A stretch of 64,000 nucleotides of DNA from Nonomuraea dietziae (GCF_014195505.1 NZ_JACIBV010000001.1:930001-994000), one strand, 5' to 3'. Shown: positions 22,776 to 31,214, numbered from the stretch's first letter. A program made the numbers and translations. The notes: generated by a model not told the origin, from the letters alone.

Positions 22776-22912
22776 GCGGGACGCGTGCGGGAGCGGGCGT
22801 GCGAGAGGAGGCGGGTGTGCGGGACGCGTGCGGGAGCGGGCGTGCGAGAGGAGGCGGGCGTGCGGGAGCGGGCGTTCGGGGGCGGGCGTTTCGGGGCGGG
22901 CGTTTCGGGGGC
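22776..22912. repeat. G-rich tandem repeats
   Basis: A 43-bp unit beginning GCGGGACGCGTGCGGGAGCG occurs twice in tandem (22776-22818 and 22819-22861) with almost no mismatches. It then decays into three copies of a 14-16-bp unit, GCGGGCGTTTCGGG, to about 22912. The G runs on the plus strand (G5, G3, G4, G3, G5) could form a G-quadruplex. It is intergenic, between the alcohol dehydrogenase and the GNAT remnant. Confidence 0.85.
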
Positions 22913-22980
22913 GCGGAGCAGCGCGCCGGACGGTCGTGCGAGGATCCGGGGATCGTGCACGACCACTGTGGAGGATGAGA

Positions 22981-23539
22981 ATGTTCGCCGTTCCCCTGGG
23001 TGATGGAGCTGAGCTTCGGCCACTGGAGCCCTGGCAGGCCGAGGAGTTCCTCGCCCACATGGATCGCGGCCGTGAGTTCGTCGGCCAGCACATCGGGCTT
23101 CCCGACGTGGTGGGCGACCTCGACTCCGCGCGCAGATGGCTCCAGTCGTACGCCGACAGGGCCGCCGCCGACACCGGGCGGCTGTACGGCATCTGGCTCG
23201 ACGGGCTCCTCGTCGGCGGCGTCCTGTTCAGGGTGTTCGACGCGGGCATGGGCACCTGCGAGGCCGGGTGCTGGCTGGAGCCGGCCGCCGCGGGACGCGG
23301 CCCTGGTCACCCGCGCGGCGCGCGTCATCATCGACTGGGCGATCACGGAGCGCGGCATGCACCGGGTGGAGTGGCAGGTCTCCTCCAAGAACACGCCGAG
23401 CATCAACGTGGCCAGGCGCCTGGGCATGAGCCGCGACGGGGTCCAGCGAGAGAACAGCCTCCACCGGGGCGTACGGCAGGACACCGAGATCTGGTCGGTG
23501 CTCGCGCCCGAATGGCGTTCCGCGCACGGCACCGCCTGA
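22981..23539 (+). pseudogene. GNAT acetyltransferase (RimJ/RimL type) with a frameshift
   Basis: The first 107 or so residues (MFAVPLGDGAELRPLEPWQA to AGCWLEPAAAGRG) and the last 80 (ALVTRAARVIIDWAITERGM, then VEWQVSSKNTPSINVARRLG) are consecutive parts of one RimJ/RimL-family acetyltransferase, but they lie in different frames. One extra C in the run at 23301-23303 accounts for the shift. GGAGG six bases before the ATG at 22981 shows the start is intact. A sequencing error in the C-run would restore a 185-residue enzyme, so this is either a recent inactivation or an assembly error. Confidence 0.8.
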
Positions 23540-23748
23540 CGGGCTCTCCCGTCAGACCGCGTGCGATCACGTGAGACGGAGGAGGGGGGTGACGGTGTGA
23601 CGGTAGTCGCCCGCGCTCCCCTGGCCGCGCGTCCCCCGTGCAGACGGCCGGGGCTGCTACCGCGGGTCTTTCAGCGAACCGGACGATGGGCGGACCCTGC
23701 GAGCTCGCGCCGGCCGAAAACACCTCGCCGGAGCGCCTGATCGCCGGA

Positions 23749-23754
23749 TATGGT
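23749..23754 (+). promoter_or_regulatory. -10 element of a leaderless promoter
   Basis: TATGGT ends six bases before the GTG at 23761, which lacks a ribosome-binding site. Confidence 0.5.
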
Positions 23755-23760
23755 CGCCGG

Positions 23761-24489
23761 GTGCCCGATGCGATCTTCTCCCACCCTCGTCTCGCACCCG
23801 TCTACGACGCCTTCGACGGCGAGCGCGATGATCTGACGGCCTACCTCGACATCGTCGAGGAGCTGGGCGCCGACCAGGTGCTCGACGTCGGCTGCGGGAC
23901 AGGATCCCTGGCCGTCCTGCTCGCCGAGAGGGGCCGCACTGTCGTGGGAGTCGATCCGGCCGAGGCGTCACTTGAGATCGCGAGGTCGAAGGATCGAGCC
24001 GCAAGCATCACCTGGGTCCACGGGGATGCCACGGCAGTGCAGGGGCTCGGCGCCGATCTCGCCGTGATGACGGGAAACGTGGCGCAGGTCTTCCTCACCG
24101 ACGACGACTGGACACGGACGCTTCAGGGCATCCACGCCGCACTTCGTCCGCACGGCCACTTCGTCTTCGAGACCAGGCGCCCCGAACGCCGGGCGTGGGA
24201 GGACTGGGCCGCCGACCCTGCTCCCATCGTCCTCGACGTCCCGGGAAGCGGGCCGGTGGAGCAGCGCCTTGAGGTCACCGACGTCAGCCTTCCGCTGGTC
24301 TCCTTCCGCCACACCTACAGGTTCCTGTCGGACGGCGCGGTGGTCACCTCCGACTCCACTCTCCGCTTCCGCGGCCGCGAGGAGGTGGAGTCGAGCCTGG
24401 TCGCGCACGGTTTCCGCGTGCTGGACGTGCGAGAAGCCGCTGATCGTCCAGGTCGCGAGTTCGTGTTCGTCTCCGAGCGCACGACCTGA
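23761..24489 (+). CDS. Class I SAM-dependent methyltransferase
   Basis: A 242-residue methyltransferase. SAM motif I is VLDVGCGTGSLAVLLAERG (about residues 41-59), motif post-I is V-V-G-V-D-P-A-E-A, and the D-L-A-V-M-T-G-N-V-A-Q-V segment is motif II. The C-terminal part has a beta-sheet HTYRFLSDGAVVTSDSTLRF and a final F-R-V-L-D-V-R-E typical of small-molecule methyltransferases. The GTG at 23761 is preceded by TATGGT and six bases, the leaderless layout; upstream in-frame codons lack any signal. Substrate not apparent. Confidence 0.85.
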   Translation: MPDAIFSHPRLAPVYDAFDGERDDLTAYLDIVEELGADQVLDVGCGTGSLAVLLAERGRTVVGVDPAEASLEIARSKDRAASITWVHGDATAVQGLGADLAVMTGNVAQVFLTDDDWTRTLQGIHAALRPHGHFVFETRRPERRAWEDWAADPAPIVLDVPGSGPVEQRLEVTDVSLPLVSFRHTYRFLSDGAVVTSDSTLRFRGREEVESSLVAHGFRVLDVREAADRPGREFVFVSERTT

Positions 24490-24574
24490 GGTCGTCGGGG
24501 CGGTCCGCGTCCGCACCAGTCACCATCCGGTCCCGGAGGCAGCGGGAAAGACCGCGCGTGGGAGCGCTGATCGT

Positions 24575-24580
24575 TACGGT
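24575..24580 (+). promoter_or_regulatory. -10 element of a leaderless promoter
   Basis: TACGGT ends seven bases before the ATG at 24588; no ribosome-binding site is seen. Confidence 0.45.
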
Positions 24581-24587
24581 GATCGTC

Positions 24588-25247
24588 ATGACGCTGCTGT
24601 CTCGCCTCGACCGTTTCAACCGGCGGCACCCGTGGAGCCACAACGACCACTACGGCCCGTGGGTCGCGTCCCAGGTGGCCTCCTCAGGGGCGGGCACCGT
24701 TCTCGACGTCGGATGCGGCACAGGCAACCTCGTCGCGCTGCTCAGCCGGCGCCCCTCCACCGTCACCGGGCTCGAGCCTCATCCCCCGACCGCCCGCGCC
24801 GCGGCGGAGCGCTTCGCCGGCGAGTCCGCGGTCACCATCGTCAACACCGACTTCGCCGGGCGTCCCCAGGGGCGCTGGGACGCCGTCACCCTCGTCGCCG
24901 TCCTGCATCACCTCCCCCTGGCACCCACCCTTCGTGAGCTGCGCGGCTGTCTGACCCCAGGCGGGCGCCTCGTGATCGTCGGCTGCTACCGGGAGTCAGG
25001 ACCCGCCGACCTGCTCGCCGCCCTGCCTGCCATGGCGGCCAATCCGATCATGGGGCTGGTCAAACACCCGGCCCGCGCCGAGGCGCCGCCCCTGCACATG
25101 ACGGCGCCCACCACCGAGGCCCGGGAGACCCTCGCCGACATCCGGGCCGCGGCAGCGAGGGAGCTGCCCGGCGCCCGGATCCGGCGTCGCCTCTTCTGGC
25201 GATACACCCTGGTCTACGACGCCCCGCCGGCCGCGGCGGGGCTCTGA
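24588..25247 (+). CDS. Class I SAM-dependent methyltransferase
   Basis: A 219-residue methyltransferase, distinct from the preceding one. It begins MTLLSRLDRFNRRHPWSHND, followed by motif I TVLDVGCGTGNLVALLSR, motif post-I with TGLEPHPPTARAA, motif II RWDAVTLVAVLHHLPL, and motif III L-T-P-G-G-R-L-V-I-V-G. The HH-L-P-L loop is typical of UbiE-like small-molecule methyltransferases. I place the start at 24588 because TACGGT lies seven bases upstream (leaderless) and the extra ten codons from 24558 are not conserved-looking. Substrate unknown. Confidence 0.85.
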   Translation: MTLLSRLDRFNRRHPWSHNDHYGPWVASQVASSGAGTVLDVGCGTGNLVALLSRRPSTVTGLEPHPPTARAAAERFAGESAVTIVNTDFAGRPQGRWDAVTLVAVLHHLPLAPTLRELRGCLTPGGRLVIVGCYRESGPADLLAALPAMAANPIMGLVKHPARAEAPPLHMTAPTTEARETLADIRAAAARELPGARIRRRLFWRYTLVYDAPPAAAGL

Positions 25248-25355
25248 CGCCGCATCCGGCACCGCTGACCAGCCGGGACACGCCTCCACGGCCCTCCGCC
25301 GCCGTCTCCGCCTTCCGCGCGGCCGGCCTTCATCCCGCGGCAGGACGCCCCGAGG

Positions 25356-25778
25356 TCACACCCGCAGGTCGGTGGAGCTGATCACGGGGCAGCCGACGAG
25401 CTCCGCGAGCACGTCGCGCTGGTGATCCGTCAGCGGAGGGAGAAAGACGACCGCGTCGGCGCCGCTCTGCTCACGAGCCAGCGCGATCTCACGCGCCTTG
25501 CCCGCGCTCACCAGCGTGCGCGAGGAGTAGGGCCTGTCCATCGCCTTCACGCCGCCGTCGGAGACCCCCCTGCGCTGCACCACGCACCCCACCACGCGAG
25601 CGCCGAGGGCCGTCACCGCCTCGGCGAGTTCGGCCATGAGGATGGCGTGCCGCCGCTGCCTGGCGGAGAAGAAGCCGACGAGGAGGACGTCCCCGCCCGA
25701 CAGCGTCACCGGCGAGGAGTCCCGCCGCCTCTTCGGGCGCGGGGCGCGGCCCCGCCGTTGACGTCCGTGCCACTTCAC
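25356..25778 (-). CDS. Stand-alone HflX N-terminal-domain protein
   Basis: A 140-residue protein matching only the N-terminal nucleotide-binding-like domain of the GTPase HflX: DVLLVGFFSARQRRHAILMA, LGARVVGCVVQRRGVSDGGV, SSRTLVSAGKAREIALAREQ, ADAVVFLPPLTDHQRDVLAE and V-I-S-S-T-D-L-R-V. The GTPase domain (GxxxxGKS) that normally follows is absent, and the stop codon is clean. The first 25 residues are very basic (RQRRGRAPRPKRRR), which may bind RNA or ribosomes. Expressed from a likely leaderless promoter (TACCGT, seven bases, GTG). Similar domain-only proteins are common in actinomycetes, but their role is not established. Confidence 0.75.
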   Translation of the reverse strand: MKWHGRQRRGRAPRPKRRRDSSPVTLSGGDVLLVGFFSARQRRHAILMAELAEAVTALGARVVGCVVQRRGVSDGGVKAMDRPYSSRTLVSAGKAREIALAREQSGADAVVFLPPLTDHQRDVLAELVGCPVISSTDLRV

Positions 25779-25785
25779 GACGGAC

Positions 25786-25791
25786 ACGGTA
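25786..25791 (-). promoter_or_regulatory. -10 element of a leaderless promoter
   Basis: On the minus strand TACCGT ends seven bases before the GTG at 25778. Confidence 0.4.
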
Positions 25792-25876
25792 GCGCTCGCC
25801 CGCCAGGCGCCCTGCCTGGCTTCCCCGGCGGGACCCGCGATCAGCCGGGCCATCACCCCCAGGCGGCCGGCATCCG

Positions 25877-26662
25877 CTAGGCGCGCGGCCGCCGGGCCTG
25901 GCCAGCAGCGCGGGGGCGGCCACCAGGCTCGAGGCGGCGAGGAACGGCGCGCTCAGCCCGAACAGGCGCGCCAGCACGCCGCCCATCAGCGCCCCCAGGC
26001 CCGCCGCGCCCATCCCGAAGAGCCGGAACGCCGCGCCCACGCGTCCGAGCAGGTCGTCGGGGGCAGGGCCTGGCGGGCCGACCCGACGGCCACGCTGGTC
26101 AGCGTCGCTCCCGCGCCGCCGACGGCGAGCAGGCCGCCCGTCATCCAGACGTTCGCGTCGGCGAGGACGCCCAGCCACACCAGCGCCTGGACGCCGAGTG
26201 CGAGAGCCGTCGTCTGCCGGTAGGACAGCCGCCTGGTGAGGGCGCGGGCCCGCCATCCGGCGACGACGCCGCCGACCGCGCCCGCGGCCACCAGCGCGCC
26301 GTACGCCGCGGCCGGTACGGCGAGCACGTCCGTGGCGTACAGCACGAAGGTGGCCAGGACGAGGTTGAAGCCGCAGTTGTAGGCGCCGAGGCTGAGCGCG
26401 AGCACCCACAGCTCCCGCCTTCGGAACACGTGGCGCGGGCACGCTCGCGCCGCCGGTGACGACCAGGACGGCGGCCACGGTGAGGACCAGCGCCCTGACC
26501 AGGTCGGCCGCCAGCATGATCCGCCGCCGGTTCCAGCGATCGACGAGAGCACCCGCGGGCAGGCCGATGACCAGCCAGGGCACGAAAAGGCGGCCGTCAC
26601 CGCCGCGACGGCGAGCGGATCCCTGGTCAGGCAGCCGGCGAGGAGCGGGGCAAGCCCTTGAC
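25877..26662 (-). pseudogene. MFS transporter remnant with several frameshifts
   Basis: Consecutive pieces of one MFS exporter occur in alternating frames: PLLAGCLTRDPLAVAAVTAA (about 26650-26590), FVPWLVIGLPAGALVDRWNR to VLVVTG (about 26585-26440), ELWVLALSLGAYNCGFNLVL through ATLTSVAVGSARQALP (about 26425-26070), then GRVGAAFRLFGMGAAGLGAL to LLARPGG (about 26065-25890). At least three frame changes are required, near 26587, 26432 and 26067, and the first two transmembrane helices are missing. It is a decayed EntS/MFS_3-like gene, lying between the HflX-N gene and the terminator of the lyase gene. Confidence 0.8.
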
Positions 26663-26668
26663 ATGCGG

Positions 26669-26706
26669 GCGCGCCACCGCGGGCGCGACGACCCTCGGTG
26701 GCGCGC
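26669..26706 (-). terminator. Hairpin terminator after the lyase-like gene
   Basis: GCGCGCCACCG and CGGTGGCGCGC form perfect 11-bp arms with a 16-nt loop, located 9 bp beyond the stop codon at 26715. Confidence 0.65.
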
Positions 26707-26714
26707 GCGGGCCG

Positions 26715-27878
26715 TCAGGCCAGGATCTCCAGGTAGTCGAAGTTGGGGCAGCCGCCCGCCGTGATGGCGGTGGCCCTGATCGTGTTGGCGCCAGCGACGA
26801 GCGGGACCGTGATGCTCCTGTTCTGCCAGGTGCTCCACGCGCCGGTGGCGGGGAAGTCCACGTTCGTGCTCGCCCCGTTGACGGCGATGGCCACCTGCCT
26901 GCTCGTCGTGGTGCCGTTGGCGTAGCGGAAGGTCAGGGTGGCGCTGCCCGCCGCGGGGGCGTGGTGCGCCCACTGGACGTAGGCGCCCGCCACGTTGTCG
27001 GTGTTGACGAAGCCGGTGCCCGAGTAGCCCGCGTGGTCGGAGTTCACCACGCCGCGCGAGATCGTCGCGTTCTCAGCCTCCAGCCTCGTCCCTGTCGCCT
27101 CCACCAGCTTGTAGGCGCGCAGGTCGGTCAGCAGCAGGTGGCAGTTCTGCAGCGATCCCGAGGTGTCGCCGAGCGAGCGGTAGATGCCCCACTTGGGGCG
27201 GACCCTGTCGCCGAGGAAGGTGTCGACGCCGGTCTTCGTGGCGTCGACGACGGTCGTGCCCGCGCTCCTGACGACCCATCTGACCGAGCCCGCGCCGCCG
27301 TCGCCGATCTTCATCTCGTACTCGATGTCGATCCACCTGTTCTGCAGCGGCACCAGGTCGGTCCGGCCGACCAGGATGTCCTGCTCGAAGATCTTGTGCT
27401 CGATGGTCTGCGCGCCGTTGACCCTGCGCAGCGAGGTGACGGTGATCGGACCCGTGCCGGTGCCGGGCATCTTGGTCTGCATGATGTGGGTGAAGGAGGT
27501 CGTGGCCTTCAGCGAGGAGGGGATGTACATCGAGTACGTCAGCCGCCAGGTCTCGCCGTTCAGCCACCGCAGGTAGCCGCCGGGCGTGCGGTTGCCCGTC
27601 ACCTCGTGCCGCTGCCTGTCGGTGGAGGTGTCGCGGTCGACCGTGTGCATGGTGAAGCGGAAGTTGTCGCCCTCGGTGGAGATGTGCGGGGCTCCGGCGG
27701 GGTGGGAGCCGGCCCTGTCGTCCTCGATCGTCTCGAAGGCGCGCAGGCCGTCCACGCCCGCCCTGGGCGACCACATCAGCTTCCAGGCCGGCGCGGCCAC
27801 GGCCGGGCGGCCCTGCAGCTGCGGGGCCAGGACCGCCGCTCCGACGAGCGCGCCGAGCTGGCGTCGCGACAGACGCAT
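26715..27878 (-). CDS. Secreted polysaccharide-lyase-like protein with C-terminal CBM35-like module
   Basis: A 387-residue exported protein. The N-terminus has a twin-arginine signal (LSRRQLGALVGAAVLAPQL). Residues about 30-245 form a beta-jelly-roll resembling heparin-lyase-I/PL20-like polysaccharide lyases (TFTHIMQTKMPGTGTGPITV, RWIDIEYEMKIGDGG, RPKWGIYRSLGDTSGSLQNC). Residues about 255-387 are a carbohydrate-binding module of the CBM35/6 type (LEAENATISRGVVNSDHAGY, GAWSTWQNRSITVPLVAGAN). GAAGGGA precedes the ATG at 27878. It is 11 bp downstream of the sugar-dehydrogenase gene, which carries two related modules. The polysaccharide is not identified. Confidence 0.75.
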   Translation of the reverse strand: MRLSRRQLGALVGAAVLAPQLQGRPAVAAPAWKLMWSPRAGVDGLRAFETIEDDRAGSHPAGAPHISTEGDNFRFTMHTVDRDTSTDRQRHEVTGNRTPGGYLRWLNGETWRLTYSMYIPSSLKATTSFTHIMQTKMPGTGTGPITVTSLRRVNGAQTIEHKIFEQDILVGRTDLVPLQNRWIDIEYEMKIGDGGAGSVRWVVRSAGTTVVDATKTGVDTFLGDRVRPKWGIYRSLGDTSGSLQNCHLLLTDLRAYKLVEATGTRLEAENATISRGVVNSDHAGYSGTGFVNTDNVAGAYVQWAHHAPAAGSATLTFRYANGTTTSRQVAIAVNGASTNVDFPATGAWSTWQNRSITVPLVAGANTIRATAITAGGCPNFDYLEILA

Positions 27879-27889
27879 GGCGGTCCCTT

Positions 27890-30286
27890 CTACTGGATCG
27901 TCGAGCGCCTGATCACGTCGGCGCTCCCGTTGCCGTTGTTGTCGGAGTTGCTCGATCCGAACCAGATGGCGCCGGCGTTGGGCACCTTCTCCACCAGGCG
28001 GAGCCTGCCGTACGTGCTGGTGAAGTAGGAGTTGACGGAGGAGACGTTCTCCCCGTTGAGCACGACGCGCCACAGCCGCTGGCCGCGCAGGGTCGCCACG
28101 AAGACGGTGTTGTTGACGATCGCGATGCCGCTGGGCGAGGCCTCGGAGACCGTCCAGGTGTGCTTGGGGTTGGTCATGCCGGAGACGTTGCAGGTGCCCT
28201 CGCAGGTGGGCCAGCCGTAGTTCTTGCCCGACTGGATCAGGTTGAGCTCGTCACGGGTGGCGTTGCCGAACTCCGAGGACCACAGCCGTCCCGCGGAGTC
28301 CCACGCCAGGCCCTGCGGGTTGCGGTGGCCGTAGCTGTAGACGCGGGTGCCGAACGGGTTGCCGGGGGCGGCGGCGCCCGTCTTGGTGATGCGCAGGATC
28401 TTGCCGTTGAGCGAGGAGAGGTTCTGGGCGGTGCTGGTCTGCTGGGCGTCGCCGGTGGTGACGTACAGGTGGCCGTCGGGGCCGAACCTGAGGCGGCCGC
28501 CGTTGTGGTAGCGGTTCTTGGCGATGCCCTGCAGGACGGAGGCGTAGCCGCTGAGCGAGGTGCCGTTGAAGTTCATCTTCGCGACCCTGTTGCCCTCCGA
28601 GGCGGTGTGCATGAAGAACACCTCCTGGTCGGTGGTGCCGTTCCAGCCAGGCGAGAAGTCGATGCCCATCAGGCCGCCCTCGCCGTCGGTGGTCACGACG
28701 TTGGGCACGGTGCCGACCTGTGACTTGGCGCCCGAGGGTGTCACCTTGAAGACTCTGAACGTGTCGCGCTCGGTCACCAGCGCGTAGCTGCCGTCCGGGG
28801 CCCACGACAGGTCCCACGGCACGTCCCAGCCGCCGGCGATCGTCGTCGGGGTCTGCGGCACGCTCCCGCACGAGCCCGTCGTGAAGGCGGCCGACGGCGC
28901 GCTCGGCGTGGAGAGCTGGTTGGCGGTGTCACGGGCGACGACGCGCAGCTGGTAGGTCCTGCCACACTCGAGAGGGACCGTGGCGGTGGTCGCGGGCGGG
29001 CTGCCCGTGATGGTCTGTAGCACGGTGTCGGCGGCGTCGCGGATCAGGTAGGCGCGCACGCCGGTGTCGTCGGTCGAGGCGCCCCACGTGAGCGTGGCCT
29101 GGGTGGGCCGCACGCCTGAGACGGTCGGCTGGCCAGGCTGGGTGGGCGGGTTGTCCGCCGGTGCGGGCAGGGTGCGGCAGGCGGCCTCGGGGCTGCTGAG
29201 TGAGACGTTGCCCGAGGCGTCGCGGGCGAAGACCGACAGCTGGTAGCCGAAGTCGGGGTTCAGGCCGCTCAGCGTGTACGGCGAGGCCGGCGCCGTCGCG
29301 ATCTGGGTGCCCTGGTGGAAGATGTCGTAGGCCACGACGCCGAGGTTGTCGGTGGAGGCGCCCCAGGTCAGCTTGAGGCTGTTGTGTGTGATCTCGCTGC
29401 ACGACGGCTGTCCTGGCGGGGTGGGCTTCTCGGTGTCGCCGGGGCCGCTGACGCGCAGCCTGTCGAGGTTGGGCCCGCCGTTCGCGGTGGCGGCGGTGGC
29501 CCTGACGACGTTCGCGCCCGCGTTCAGCGTCGCGTTGACGGTGACCTCCTGCCAGGTGGTCCACGCGCCGGTGCCGGGGAAGTCCCTGGCGACGACGGTC
29601 CCGTTGACCGAGATGTCCAGCGGCCTGTTGGTCGTGGTGCCGTTGGCGTAGCGGAAGGCCAGCGCCTGCTGTCCTGCGGCGGCCGCGCTGACGGTGAACT
29701 CCACGTAGGAACCCGCGACGTTGGCGTAGTCGACGAATCCCGAGCCCGTGTAGCCGGCGTGCTTGGTGTCGACGACGCCCTGGGAGATCGTCGCGCTCTC
29801 GGCCTGGTAGTCGGTGAAGTCGCTGGGCGCCTGCACCTCGAAGTCGAGGAAGTCCCAGTTGGGGTTGCCGCCGACGGCCGAGGCGGTCGCCCTGATCGTG
29901 TTCTGGCCGGCGACCACGGGGGCGGTCAGCGTGCTGGTGGCCCAGGTGGACCAGGCGCCCGTGGGGCCGAAGGCGCGGTCGTCGGCGACGAGCGTGCCGT
30001 TGACGGAGATGTCGCTCGGCCGGTTGGCGGTGGCGCCGTTGGCGTAGCGCAGGGCGATGGTGGCGGTGCCCGCGTGCGGCGCGGTGACCGTCCACTGGGT
30101 GTAGGCGCCGGCCACGTTGTCGGCGTTGACGAAGCCGGTGCCGGAGTATCCGGCGTGGTTGGACTCGACCACGCCCTGGGAGACGGTGGCGTTCTCGGCC
30201 TCGTAACGGGTGGGCGCGGCGAAGGCGAGCGAAGGGGCGGACACGACGAGTAATCCCGTAAGGGCCAGAAGGGTGCGTAACGTCAT
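27890..30286 (-). CDS. Secreted PQQ-dependent sugar dehydrogenase-like protein with two CBM35 and two FN3 modules
   Basis: A 798-residue exported modular enzyme. Signal peptide about residues 1-24 (MTLRTLLALTGLLVVSAPSL). Two CBM35-like modules (about 26-150 and 160-285), each with E-A/E-S, S-Q-G-V-V, H-A-G-Y and G-A-W-x-T-W. Two fibronectin-III modules (about 295-385 and 390-480). C-terminal six-bladed glucose/sorbosone dehydrogenase beta-propeller (about 490-798) with GGWDVPWDLSWAPDGSYALV, GLMGIDFSPGW, NRYHNGGRLRFGPDGHLYVT, YGHRNPQGLAWD. It probably oxidises sugars outside the cell while bound to polysaccharide. A 17-bp palindrome 70 bp upstream is a likely operator. The lyase-like gene follows after 11 bp. 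Confidence 0.9.
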   Translation of the reverse strand: MTLRTLLALTGLLVVSAPSLAFAAPTRYEAENATVSQGVVESNHAGYSGTGFVNADNVAGAYTQWTVTAPHAGTATIALRYANGATANRPSDISVNGTLVADDRAFGPTGAWSTWATSTLTAPVVAGQNTIRATASAVGGNPNWDFLDFEVQAPSDFTDYQAESATISQGVVDTKHAGYTGSGFVDYANVAGSYVEFTVSAAAAGQQALAFRYANGTTTNRPLDISVNGTVVARDFPGTGAWTTWQEVTVNATLNAGANVVRATAATANGGPNLDRLRVSGPGDTEKPTPPGQPSCSEITHNSLKLTWGASTDNLGVVAYDIFHQGTQIATAPASPYTLSGLNPDFGYQLSVFARDASGNVSLSSPEAACRTLPAPADNPPTQPGQPTVSGVRPTQATLTWGASTDDTGVRAYLIRDAADTVLQTITGSPPATTATVPLECGRTYQLRVVARDTANQLSTPSAPSAAFTTGSCGSVPQTPTTIAGGWDVPWDLSWAPDGSYALVTERDTFRVFKVTPSGAKSQVGTVPNVVTTDGEGGLMGIDFSPGWNGTTDQEVFFMHTASEGNRVAKMNFNGTSLSGYASVLQGIAKNRYHNGGRLRFGPDGHLYVTTGDAQQTSTAQNLSSLNGKILRITKTGAAAPGNPFGTRVYSYGHRNPQGLAWDSAGRLWSSEFGNATRDELNLIQSGKNYGWPTCEGTCNVSGMTNPKHTWTVSEASPSGIAIVNNTVFVATLRGQRLWRVVLNGENVSSVNSYFTSTYGRLRLVEKVPNAGAIWFGSSNSDNNGNGSADVIRRSTIQ

Positions 30287-30355
30287 CTGGGTCTCCGTGA
30301 AGAGATAGGAGCTTTGCACCGTGATCCCACAGAAAGTCACGGGGGTCAACGGAAT

Positions 30356-30372
30356 TTAGGAAACTTTCCTAA
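30356..30372. promoter_or_regulatory. Palindromic operator upstream of the sugar-dehydrogenase/lyase operon
   Basis: TTAGGAAA-C-TTTCCTAA, a perfect palindrome with 8-bp arms and one central base, 70 bp upstream of the ATG at 30286 and inside the 179-bp gap to the Lrp gene. GGAAACTTTCC-type palindromes occur upstream of secreted carbohydrate-active genes in actinomycetes; the cognate repressor is not in the window with certainty (the ROK protein at 8860 is a candidate by family only). Confidence 0.55.
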
Positions 30373-30465
30373 CTTCCATTCGCGGGCCGCCCTTCAGAAG
30401 ATCCACCTGAGGAGGACCGGTCCGGCCGGCCCTCCTCGGCCACGCGGCGAAAGACATGGGAGGTC

Positions 30466-31104
30466 TCAGCCTCCCTCCTTCCTGAGCGCCGCCCTGCCCT
30501 CGGCCGCGCCGACGAAGCGCATCTTTCCCAGCGGCACCTCCGCGGGCTCCGGAGCGGCGGGCCGCCTGGCCGTACGGCCTGCGTCCCTGTCGGTGGGCAG
30601 CACGTACGGCCGCCTGAGCACCTCGTCGAGGATGAAGACCGTCTCGGTCGCCTTCACCGCGGGGATGTTGGCCATGCGCTCGGTCACCAGCCTGTGCACC
30701 GCCGCCACGTCGGCCATCCGCACCTGGATCATGGCGTCGTGCTGGCCGGTGGTGATCGCGCAGTACTCCACCTCGGGCATCCTGGCCAGCTCGGCCCTGA
30801 ACTGCTTCCACATCTGCTGCCGCACGGTCACGAAGACCAGCGCGGTGATGCCGAGCCCCGCCCTGACGTGGTCGATCTCCGCGGTGAACCGCTTGATCGC
30901 CCCGTCGGCCCTCAGCGCCTCGAACCTGGTGTAGGCGTTCGCCCGCGAGATCCCCACCCGCTCGGCCAGCGCCGCCACCGAGATCCTTCCGTTCTCGCGC
31001 AGGACCTCGAGGATCTTCATATGGATGCCGTCCAGTTCGAGCCCGATGCCGATCCGTCCAGAAGGATCAGCTGGGCGTCCGCTATTTGAAGACATTTCCG
31101 TCAT
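30466..31104 (-). CDS. Lrp/AsnC-family transcriptional regulator
   Basis: A 212-residue Lrp-type regulator, about 50 residues longer than usual because of a Pro/Ala/Arg-rich C-terminal tail. Helix-turn-helix: MKILEVLRENGRISVAALAE, RVGISRANAYTRFEALRADG (residues about 29-68). The RAM ligand-binding domain follows (ALVFVTVRQQMWKQFRAELA, YCAITTGQHDAMIQVRMADV, IPAVKATETVFILDEVLRRP). It is divergent from the peptide ABC transporter operon starting at 31215 and probably controls it in response to an amino acid. ATG 31095 is an alternative start. A 6-bp hairpin (GGGAGG/CCTCCC) surrounds the stop codon. Confidence 0.9.
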   Translation of the reverse strand: MTEMSSNSGRPADPSGRIGIGLELDGIHMKILEVLRENGRISVAALAERVGISRANAYTRFEALRADGAIKRFTAEIDHVRAGLGITALVFVTVRQQMWKQFRAELARMPEVEYCAITTGQHDAMIQVRMADVAAVHRLVTERMANIPAVKATETVFILDEVLRRPYVLPTDRDAGRTARRPAAPEPAEVPLGKMRFVGAAEGRAALRKEGG

Positions 31105-31148
31105 TAGGTGATCAATCCCTTCACGTACGTCTCAGTCTTGTGACATGA

Positions 31149-31175
31149 GCTGGACATTCTGCCGGACAATCCAGC
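31149..31175. promoter_or_regulatory. Imperfect inverted repeat between lrp and the ABC operon, candidate Lrp site
   Basis: GCTGGA-CATT and AATCCAGC flank a 9-bp centre; within it GGACA occurs twice as a direct repeat. The site lies 40-66 bp upstream of the binding-protein ATG and about 45 bp from the Lrp start, a normal position for an Lrp operator. Confidence 0.4.
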
Positions 31176-31214
31176 ACCAATCGCAACCAACCGTCCAGCT
31201 TCGGAGGACACCCC

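Noticed and set aside
22741..22980. Coding sequence through the G-rich repeats (Arg/Gly/Val-rich frames)
   Set aside because: These frames merely translate the tandem repeats and continue from out-of-frame reading of the alcohol dehydrogenase; the GNAT start at 22981 has its own GGAGG.
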